Source: Cydia pomonella (lineage: Eukaryota > Arthropoda > Insecta > Lepidoptera > Tortricidae). Taken from it: a DNA stretch of 64,000 nt. Below the pieces are notes generated by a model, which did no database searches, had not been told where the DNA came from, and saw nothing but the letters and a program-made list of their open reading frames with translations. A program made the translations under genes and the position numbers. This document shows positions 28,001-40,000 of the stretch, one piece after another; position 1 is the first letter of the stretch; each line of letters starts with the position of its first letter. The stretch is from contig NC_084711.1 in NCBI RefSeq assembly GCF_033807575.1, forward strand, positions 9,858,001 through 9,922,000. The letters run 5' to 3'.

Positions 28001-31000
28001 TAATCAAATCTTGCAAGTTAAATTTGATCCACTTCCCGGTTTCCGATTGAGCTGAAAATTTGAATACAAATGTAAGTCGGGTGACAATGCAATATTATGG
28101 TACCATCGAGCTGATCTGATGATGGAGACAAGAGGTGAACATAGGAACTCTGTGATAAAACAACGCAACCTAATTGTGTTTGGGGTTTCTAGAATTTGCT
28201 CGATGAGTAAATGTTGCCTATGGAAAGAAAAGTACAGTCAGCGATAAAAGCTTGTCCCAAAAATGAAATTATTGCCAAAAACTTTTTTTATTAATCATTT
28301 CGAAATAATGTACCTGATAGGAAAACTAAACTATTTTTTTTTATAAAACTATTATATTTTTTCAAAAAAAAAATATTTTTAAATCAGCTAATATGCCTCA
28401 CAAATATTCCTTATTAGGTAAATCATTAATTGATAACGGAAAACAAGGAAACATATTTGAATATATATTTCCCTGACATAAGTAAAATAAATGCACCTGA
28501 GTGAACTCACCCGTTATTTTTCCAATAAAATAATGAGGAGAAAATATTCATGGTAAATAAGTAATACATTTTTAGAACTGAATTGCACCTATTAAACTCC
28601 AAATTAAACTGAGCGTTAGAAAATAGGTCTACACGAATTATATAGTAGAACTACCACTTTAAGAAGCAAACCTAATACTTCGATTTTAATTCCCTTTAAT
28701 CAGCAGTTTATTATAAACATCAGCAAATTTAAAAGCAAGCTGGTCCATGCATTCAAGCATTGTTACATAAGTTCCCTGTTCAGCTTACTAAAGGCTTTCT
28801 TGGAAAGTTCCGGAACTCCGCTGACACGTTGAACCGTACTGGGTTAAAACGGCTGAATCATGTAACTTGGAATTTATGTTTTTCCGGACAGGACCCACAT
28901 CAATAACAATGTTGATTCACAATTATGGGAACAGACGATGACTTAATATTACTACGAGTTTATACGTTACAACTAACCCACAAGTTATTAATCTCTTAAA
29001 TAGGTAATAGAAATAGAAGAATGACGGCATGCGATTTAATAATCATGACCTCATTACTGGTAAACAAGTGAAATAAGTACTTGACACAAACAAACCGTTC
29101 AAGGCTGTAAGTCAATGAATGTAAATTAAAGATTCATCTGCTTCGAGCCAGCTTCGGTAGCTTACATGGTTCGAATCTGTGTCGTGACTGGACTAGTATT
29201 AATTAGTATTTGTACTGTTTGAAAGTGACTGGACTAGTAGGTATTTCCAATGGTCAAAGGTTTCAATCCAGTTCAAAGTAGTTGAAGAGAAGTGAACGCA
29301 ATTTTCCCTTTAATGTTAAATAGATGTACTAAAGGCTGGCTGCACCAAACCGTGTGTCAACGATAGGATGACGTATGTTCGTTAAAAAAATTAATTAAAA
29401 GGACGGATTTCTATGGAATAACTGCTCTGCCGACGCCAACATTGATAATGCATGGTGGAACCCGCCCAATAAATAGCTAGACAATTATATTACTTAGTAT
29501 TTATCTAGATAATAACAAACCATGTTAGCAAGTTGGTCAGAGCCTATTTTTTCCAGCAAGATAGCAGCGCGACCGGCAACGGGAACCCATCGGTCATAGT
29601 TGCCAACCCTGAGAAAAATGGCAGTACAGGCGGCGTTCGCTCCAGCCAGGTTTCGCTGAGTTCCAACCCTGACCTGGACTTTCGTTATTCGGCCATCTTT
29701 ACTGAGGTTGCGCTGTACCGTGGACGCCTGCTTGCCGTCAAAAGAATCCGCAGACACCATATCGACATTACGAGGGAAATCAAGAAAGAGCTTAAAACCG
29801 TGAGTTAAATTTAACTTTACTACCTACATCACTTAAATGCAAAGGTAGTTTATTTACAACATTAGAGTTAATTTAATAGGTTGGTTTGAAGTTTAGGTCC
29901 TCACAATAGGTACTCATTTGACGGCGGTTGGTCGACAGATTTCTTAAACATTTGCTTGTGCCACATGCCATGTCCCTCTGAGTGGTCATACTCACAATGA
30001 GGAATATATATACATATAGTATATCAGTGTTATCAGCGTGCGTATGCAAGATGCTAATCGTTAACGCTCCGTAGCGAACGAAACGCAACTATCTCTTTCG
30101 CACTAAAACGTAAGAGTGATAAAGAGATATAAAACTACGCTTACGCTACGGAGCGTGAACGATTGGCATCTTGTCTACGCACCCAGTACCGAGGTACTTA
30201 AAAATGAATCGGAAACGCCCAATAGTAGCATATAACATGGAAGTCATCATCATTATTTGCATAAAATGGAACGTTCCACTGCTTTCTCTCTTTGCACAAA
30301 AGGGTTTAATGATGTTATTTTATATAAAAAGTTGCGATTGTATGGAAGTGGCACGGTGTAGTTTATTCATTATTCGTCATCCTTTAACGAAGTTTAATCC
30401 TGATCCAATCCAACAAAAATAATTCAAATTCTGTGCCATCAATATCGTTGACATCGTTTTGGTCAAACCATTGAACTAGGTAATTGCGGCGCATTTTCTT
30501 ATTCCTAATGGAATTCTTTATTCCGCGAGAAAGATTTTCCATTTACCTATCTATTCGTCTGTCACAAATGAATTATTTAAGAGCTGTACATAAAGTATCC
30601 GAATTTCGAATACAGGCCCGCATACCCGCATTTTTCTTAAATTATAAATTTTCTAAATTCCAAAACTGCTCCAATAGTCGAGCCATTACATTTTCGGCGT
30701 GAAAAGTAGGTTTCCTTCATACACTTTTTTTCAACCATCACTTCATTTCATTCGCCCCATTGATACTTTTTTTTCCTAGCCAATTTTTTCTCCAGATTTT
30801 TTATTTTTCTATATTTAAATAACCTTTTTCCGGAGAGCAGGGATCACCTTAATATTGTTTGGGAAACTGTTTAATTTGTTATAATTTTTTTGTTGCATAA
30901 TTGTTTAAAATTAAAACGTATTCTGTGAAGTGACCTTGTAGGGCAAAAGGTTCGCCAATGGACAAGTGTCATATTTTTGTTGCATAATTGTTTAAAAATT

Positions 31001-34000
31001 AAAACGTATTCTGCGAAGTGACCTTGTTTTACTTCACTACTTATAAATAGAGTGCAGTTAGCGACGCGTTCAGCAGAAATAAGTTAAGTAGGGAGATAAT
31101 ACCCAACGAGGAAAAAATTGCCCAACTTTGTTGAAGGCCGAGCTGAAGCTGAACCCGCACGATATCGAATTGTGGAATGGAATGACATCTCGATGAGGGA
31201 AACATTTCGACGTGTACCTAATTTATGTTATGGCATCCTTGTTTACGAGAAAATACATAACATTTTGGAACACACAATACCTACATATACAGGGTGTGCG
31301 ATTAGAAAGGGTCAAAATGTGGAACATAAAACTAAGAGATTTGGTTAAATGGTTTAAGGCCGTAACAGAATAAGGGAACGAAAAATGCCCTTTAATATTA
31401 TGACTTGTTTTTTAGGGTTCCGTAGCCAAATGGCGAAAACGGAACCCTTATAGATTCGTCACGTCCGTCTGTCTGTCCGTTTGTCACAGCCAGTTTTTTC
31501 TGAAACTATAAGAACTATACTGTTCAAACTTGGTAAGTAGATGTATTCTGTGTACCGCATTAAGATTTTCACACAAAAATAGAAAAAAAAATTTTTGGGG
31601 GCTCCCAATACTTAGAACTGAAACTCAATTTTTTTTTTTTCATCATACCCGTACGTGTGGGGTATCTATGGGTAGGTCTTCAAAAATAATATTGAGGTTT
31701 CTAATATCATTTTTTTCTAAACTGAATAGTTTGCGCGAGAGACACTTCCAAAGTGGTAAAATGTGTGTTGGTCCCCCCCCCCCCCCCCCCCCCTCTCTAA
31801 CTTCTAAAATAACAATGATAAAACTAAAAGAAATATATGATATACATTACCATGCAAACTTCCACCGAAAATTGGTTTGAACGAGACCTAGTAAGTAGTT
31901 TTTAATACGTCATAAATGGTACGGAACCCTTCATGGGCGAGTCCGACTCGCACTTGGCCGTTTTTTTTCTATAGTTACTTACATTTAGCAATGCAATTGT
32001 GCTAAGTTTGGTCGAAATATTCTTGGTGGTTCAGCAGAAAAAAAAACATGATACATTAAATATGCCTTTTCTCTAAAACTGTTATACTTAGACTTTTTTT
32101 TTCTTTTTGATAAACTTAACCGAATATATATTTTAAGAGAAAATGGAGTCTCGACCTTTAACACTTACGTAAAATACAGGTAAGTCAAAATTTTAAAAAT
32201 ATATTTTTTTACTTTTAAAAGAGCTACCACTCTAATTGTCATTTCTAAATTAGCCTTACTTAACGTTCTAACACACATATTAGTTTGATGGATAAAATAC
32301 GATAATATGGATGGAACGTTAAGTAAAGTTTATTTAAAAATAATGATTAGTCTCCTCCTACTCTTTAAAAAAATTGACTTACCTGTTTTTTTACGTAAAT
32401 TTTAAAGATACAGACTCCTATTTCTCTTGGAACATAAATTTGACTAAACTTAACAAAATAAAAATAAAATGGTATATTAAATTTTAATAGTATTGGAGTA
32501 GTCATTTTTGAACAATTCGGATGTTTTTTTTTCTTCTGCGGAACCACCAAAAATTTCTCAACTAATCTTGGCACAATGGCACTGCTAAATGTCAAATGCC
32601 ACATTTCCTTACCTCACTCTGCTACGGCCTTTGTCATTCTCATTCAAAAGTGATCAGACTCCGATGACATTCAATTGTCGTACTTAAAAAAAAATTAAAA
32701 TATTTTGAACAGTACAAATTAAATTAACTTTAATCTCACAAATACTGGTCGAAACAATTGCTTATAAGTTACTGAATACGCAGGCTTGATCCTGTTCACG
32801 TCTACTGAATCATCCCCTGTATTAAGCATACAGCAGCAGCATAAGCATAAGGTAGGTATATAAATTATAAAATTTTCAATTTATATTTACGGAATCACTT
32901 CGTTTCAGACAAACGTCAATGAGAAAAGCTATTGATTTCATCACACTGTACTGAATATAATATATTGCGTGCAGCAACATCTCATCCTTATTTTCGTAGG
33001 ATCCTAAAGGGCTTAGTGACAGAAACCCCTTCAAGTATCCATAAGGAAAAGGGAAGCTAAAGCCTCGTCTGCTGTGAAACAAACAAATACCTATCTACTT
33101 GGCAGCGCATTTGCGAATATGACGTGCGCCTTGACTGAGACAAATCACTTTCTTACTCACATTTGTTTTACCTACAATATTCCTACCTACCTCGATAGCG
33201 TTGTAGGAATAAATCATAATATGTTCTGATGACTACAAACATCAACGTATTCTGTTATTTGGGGCAAATATTTACGTGCTCTGATTTCATCTTATTTAAT
33301 TTGGTTGTAGCGTAGTATTATTTACGGGAAGCGATTTCTTTTCATAACTTTTACTTAGGTATATGAAGAAGAAATGTCTGTATTATTTTTTTATTAAATT
33401 CACTAAATATGTGTAGCTAAAATAACAGTGACAGAAGGTATGTAGATACATGGGGAACAAGTAACATTTTTTGATAAAATATTTTGAAAAGTCCTACAGA
33501 GTTATTACGCAGCTCACGTTATTTTTTGCAAAGTCTCGGTTCCTCCAATAACTCTCGAGGAGCAGTGGAAAAGGGTGCGCTGCTCGAGTGCAAACGCTTC
33601 GACGAACAGTAAATAATGTCAATTTGTTCAGGTGTTAGTGAGCTCTAAGTTAGGTGGTATTTGCTCGGTTGTTCCGGCTCAAATATATTATCTTCGATAT
33701 CGGGTAGCGCCTCTCAAAGACCGAAAATATACGGGTAAACGAACACCTTCCGGTTCGCAGCATCAGAGTATTTTAAATCAGGACCAACAAAGTCAAAATG
33801 GAAAGGTTTTTGTTGAATTCCACCTATTTGCACGTGATACGAGTTAATATATTCTGGGATACGAAGAAATTATATATCTGTACTTATTTTCATTTAAAAA
33901 ATAGCATATTTTCATACGTATCATTTTCTACATAAGTTATGTTGATTTTTAGGGTTCCGTAGCCAAATGACAAAAAACGGAACCCTTATAGATTCGTCAT

Positions 34001-37000
34001 GTCCGTCTGTCTGTCCGATTATTCCTTACTTACCTGTATGGAATAATTTATTATTATTATTATTTCAATAAAATACAGTGGATACTGTCTTAATATTAAA
34101 TACAACGTCCCACAAAACTGTTTGCACAGTTTGACTTTGGGATCCGTGGGGCTATACTAGATTAGGTACATGATAACTCTAATATTATCATAAATCATAA
34201 ATGAATCAGGTACATATTTATTGAAGAAGTGCCTATATAGCTAGATAGCTACGAGTAGGTACATTATTAAATATTGACATAGGTAGGTACAGTCAAGGTA
34301 TTAAATATCGACACGGACAAAGTGCTAAAAATATCTATGCACTACTTTAATGTATAGGAAATAAGGTGGTGTATACATATTTTTGGCACTTTGTCCGATT
34401 CGATATTTAATACCTTGACTGTACCTATTTATCAAAAACAAAAGTTACACAACGAGAGGCGCCTAGTGGAACTAAGTTAAGGCAGGTAGTTTATTCGCTT
34501 TTTGCCTTCATTTATCCCTTGTTGTTCTGAATAAATCTAGTTTGAAACTTAGTAACGAATTCCGAAGCAGTTAGATAAGTTTGTTTGTTGTTTCAGATGC
34601 GGGATCTACAGCACGACAACGTGAATGGTTTTGTAGGAGCGTGTATAGAGCCGCCTAACGTATGTGCGCTCTCGGAATATTGCACCCGCGGCAGCCTGAA
34701 GGCAAGAAATCCAATAAAGCTTTCAATTTCTAAGCATGTAAATAGATCGCACAAATAGACTACGAGCAAATATTTAACTCTACTGTACTATCGTAGTGAA
34801 ATTGCGACCGTTGTAATTTGAAGTTTAGTATTCACAAGACCGTAAATAACCCATTTTATCCAGCCCAATTTATCGAGCGAAGCGAGTGGTAATAATATTA
34901 CATATTTATGGCATTTAAATTCGCGGTTAAATGTACTATTTTTTTATATATAAATTGTTATTGCATTCTATATTTATGAAATTTATTTTCAAGTGTCTCC
35001 TTGCGTTACATTTCGGGGTGAATTAATTTTATTATATCACTTGGCTTATTTTACAAGTTATTAATATGTATTTACCTAACACATTATATGTGGTATGATA
35101 GCTCATATTTATTAGTGTCATTCCTTTTTCTCACATCATTGTATCTATTTTGGAAATCTTAATGTGCATTTATTTGCAGGATATCCTTGAGAACGAAGAT
35201 ATCAAACTGGACAACATGTTTATCGCATCATTAGTCGGAGATATCATCAGGGTAACTAAATAATTTTATGCTGCGACCCACTTCTGCTTGGGCTAAAGTT
35301 GTTTCTATAAACACTTGAGATTTATCTTGTGTAATGTACCTAAATTTAAATTGAGATGCAAATGGATAGGTTTCAACTTGCAAACTATCGAGTTTACGGT
35401 GATAAAGTTTAATATTTAGTCTAAGTTGATTGATTGATAGCTATTATACGACGTGGTAACGGCCTTTTGGCATTTGCGCATGTTACATAGATTGCGGAGC
35501 TCAAAAGAGATCGACCAAGGCAAGACAGTAGTGGATGAATCACCGATTGCTGTTGTAATTTGGTTACCAGAACGTTTTAATGTTTTGGAAGGCATGTTTG
35601 GCAGTTTAGCGAGTTTGTTTTCTACAACACTAGTAAATCCGAGGCACAGGCTCTGTAGCGAACAGAACGCAAATGTCATGGTTGCACTAAAATGGAAGTG
35701 ATAGAGAGAGATGACTACTCTACGCTACGGAGCTGTAACGATTGGCATGTTGGCTAAGCACCGAGGCCTCTTGGAGAGAGTGATATCATTTTTTTTTTTA
35801 TCAGGGGATGATTTTTATCCACGAGTCACCGCTGCAGTACCACGGGGCATTACGTCCGTCTAACTGTCTAGTGGACGCGCGTTGGGTCGTCAAGCTCGCA
35901 GACTTTGGGCTCCAAGCCTTCCGTGCTGGGGAACTACCACCAACTGAACCAAACGCTATTCGATCGCATATTGAAAGTGAGTATTTTCACCAACAAGTCG
36001 CCGCTGCGCTACTACGGCGCACTGCGGTCATCCAACTAAAGTATTTGAGGTTACTTCTGTGTATATAGAGTTTACAAAACAAGAATCAGCATTAATACTT
36101 GTGTCAGAAAATCCTGATTCCGGATCTCCTAACTTTGGGCTAAAGCAAAAAGCCTTTCGTACTGGGCAACTACCTATAAAACCTAACGCAATTCGATCGC
36201 CTATTGCGAGTGAGTCACACTTTTGATCTACAGTTTAATCGTAGGAATGTACCTACCTATACTTAAAGTGATGTTCTCGGATGGTGACTTACCTCGAAAG
36301 TGTCTTCCGTGAGAAATTGATCTACTACTCTGCCTAAGGGTGCGAGCACGCCTCTGCTTGAAAGCGAGGCGAGCGCGCAGCGAGTTCGCCGAGAGCGCGC
36401 AACGTATTCGTCGTGAGTGCGTAACGAGTACGCCTCGCTTTCAACTCGCTCGCAAATCGCCAGTGTGCCTGCGCCCACTAAAACTCAACACAAGAAAAAT
36501 ATGTGATTCTAGCATGCAATGTTAACATATATGGAATAAACTTTAGAAAATGTAAGTAATAAGTTTCATATGAGATGCTACCGGTGCATCTGTGCCACTT
36601 GAGATCTACCCACACTTTATTTCCTTTGCTTTACCTATGTATTGTTTATGAAATCTGTATTTGCTATCTTTATTATTTCCTAGAACCGTCTTATCGTGAT
36701 TTTATACTTTTTTTTATATTACCTGCACTTTTTAAGCCCTGACTCTTTCGTAGTTTTTTTGACGAACGGTAGTCGAGCTTTTTCCCGGTTCCCTAGAACG
36801 TGATTACACTTAGTTCTTAAGGGACCTTAAAGTGAATCAAAAATATCAAGAAGAAATATAAGAATATTGTGACTGATCTTATTCCAGGTTTAGTATACCT
36901 GGCGCCCGAGCTGCTCCGCTCCGCCGGCTGGGGCAGCCCGACGGCCTCGGAGCCGTGCGACGGCTCCCCAGCCGCGGACGTGTACGCGTTCGCGCTGGTG

Positions 37001-40000
37001 CTGTACGAGATGCATACGCGCCGCGGTCCATTTGGCCCTGATGCGCCGCCCGCACCCGCGCTGCTGCGCCGCGTCGCGCTAGCGGAACCGGTGCTTTACA
37101 GGTAGGTACGTATGTGCTTGCTCGATCCGCAAGAGATAGTATAGTAATTTACGATACAAGTAAAATAAAACCAACTTAGCCACTGCGACTTAGCCAATTT
37201 GTGTAATAATGTCCTGTAATATTTATTTATTTATGTGTTTGCTCGATACTTAAGGACGAGACGAAGACACCACGATTTTAATGCCGGGTTTTAGTTGTTA
37301 TATAGCTAGTATAATTCACTAAGTACCAATTTAATACAAAATAGTAAAATGTACGTATGTGAGACATATGTTGACGATCTAACAACGTACGGTGATCATA
37401 CCTAATGTATCCATAGGTTTCTCGAATTGTCGACTTATGATTTACGATACGTTACAGTCGTAGGTAGATACCAAGTTTTTCGTCAGAAATATAATTAGGA
37501 TCTAGAATACATCTATAAATATGTTCATGCGCTTTACTTATTTCACATGATTTTCAGACCACCAGTAGACGTGTTGGCGGCTCAGTTCGACTGCTCGCGC
37601 GAATGTTGCGTGGAGTGCTGGGCCGAGGACCCCGCTATGCGACCCGACTTCAAAGCTATTAGGACCAAACTGAGACCCCTACGGAAAGGAATGTAAGTGC
37701 TTCTGACAGCCAGTATCTTCTATCTATTAATATTTTATATCTAACCTCTCTCACCATAACCCACCTAACCATATTCTGTGCTAAGCCCACCGTGTGGCTA
37801 ACTCCCGCAGCGGAAATGAGAAATTAAAATTTACATAGATAATTGTCAGATACATACAATTTCCACAACTCAATGATTTATGCCAGTTAAAGGGTTAAGG
37901 GAAAAATATTTTCTGGCTCACAAAGCAAAATACAATCTGACTAATCTGCTTCACATTTTTCAGGAAACCAAATATATTCGATAACATGATTGCCATGATG
38001 GAAAAGTATGCAAACAATTTGGAAGTGTTAGTAGATGAGCGCACTGACCAGCTACAGGAAGAGAAAAAGAAAACAGGTGATGTATATCTAATAGTCTAGT
38101 AGAAATAGAGTCAAACTGAGCTAACTCTTCAGGGACTTTGCGATAGTAAAATGTAGTGATATACCATCATAAACATCTAAATATTAAATATCTATGTAAC
38201 TAGGTATGTCGCCTAAAATTACACTTTCACCGTTCGTATATGTCGGCACTGAGTTACGCTTGCTGAGTGCTTGAGTACTAGATGGACTCTAGTGTATCTA
38301 CTGCTTGAAATCCGCTGGATCTCGATCTTTTCCTTCACCGAAGAATTGGGGTACCTACGCTGACGACTATAGTAGCCGCAACGTGGGCAATAGGTACCTT
38401 GAGGAGGAGTGCACAGTTTAAAAATGGGTTATGTCTGCCTATATCCAATGATAATTACTACTTAGGTAAGTTCACTTATTAGTTGTGAATTGCAGAGGCG
38501 TTATTAGAAGAAATGCTGCCAGTGCCAGTCGCCGACCAGCTGAAGCGCGGGCGTCGCGTCATGCCAGAAAGCTACGACTCCGTCACGATCTACTTTAGCG
38601 ACATCGTGGGGTTCACTGCCATGTCCGCGGAAAGCACGCCTTTACAAGTGAGTCTTGAAATATCAGGTCAGGTGTAATATCTCAATGTTTTTTTATAAAT
38701 GTGAAATTCACCGAGGTACAGGCAATATTTCGACTCGCGACCTATCAGAACACCGGCCCGATCGTTCAACCAACTAAGCTATCGAACCTTATCAGATCCC
38801 CGCTCGAAGCAGTGCATTTTGAAATTTTTCCTATGTTTGGAATACCGATCACTCGCAGATGCATTCGTTTGGTACAAAATTAGTCATGTATAAACAGTTA
38901 CAACACTTACAACCGGTTTTTACTCGCGCATTAAATAGATAACAATTAAATAATGTATCTTATTGCTTAAATATTTATTTAGGTCATCGCCGAATTGCGT
39001 AAAAATACCTACATATCCATAGATTATGTCGTTCCTAAGTAATACTGAACTAACTTTTTTACAGGTGGTAGACTTCCTGAACGACTTATACACATGTTTT
39101 GATTCAATCCTAGAGAACTTCGATGTTTACAAAGTGGAAACTATTGGCGACGCTTATATGGTTGTAAGTATTTTGGAATCGTTTTGGAAAATATATTTTA
39201 AGAACACTCGCCGATGGTTGATTATAAGTATCAGTTTCATAATCGCGAATTGCAACTGGTCACAATGTAACACATTTTTTTATATCATTTCGTCAGGTGT
39301 CTGGACTTCCCATACGTAACGGAATAATGCACGCGGGCGAGGTGGCGTCAATGGCTTTGGCTCTCCTCTCGGCCACGCGGTCCTTCAGGGTACGACACAG
39401 GCCCGACCATAGGCTTTTACTACGAGTTGGAATACATTCCGGTAAGATTAGTAGATCCAAGATATTCTATTAACTTTTAGCGGCAAGAAAAATTGGCAGT
39501 CAAATTTGATAATAGAATGGCAGTCAAATGTGGTATTAGAAAATATCCTCGTAAGGCTCAAGGTCTTACCTATAGGACTTATTCAGTTCGACGAAATTTA
39601 AATCATATTCAATTGGAACAGAGAAGCAATTGTTTTGTTACGTTCAATTTTAAATAAAATAAAATCAACTGCAGAGCAACCAAAATATTGTTATATAATA
39701 CTCTGGCGAGGAGTATTTTGGAATATTGCAGCGTTGTCTGGAGGCCGCATTATGCTACTCACTCATTACGGTTAGAGCGTATTCAAAAAAGGTTCACTCG
39801 TCACTTAGCTTTTCAGGCACGTGTTATGGCTAAAAGATAAATATCCTATCAAAGAAAACTGCAATATTTCAAGATGGATTCCCTAGAAGACCGACGGACG
39901 CTCCTAGATGCAACTTTTTTGTACAAGTTAGTGAACCACAAAATAGATTGTCCACAACTGCTGACATTGTTGAACTTTCGTGCTCCATCCCGTTTCCCCC

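Noticed and set aside
34702..34740. Extension of gene 1 exon k to the next GT donor
   Set aside because: It would insert residues not seen in the paralogue at a conserved intron position. The GC donor is close to consensus. Kept as a possible minor form in the findings.
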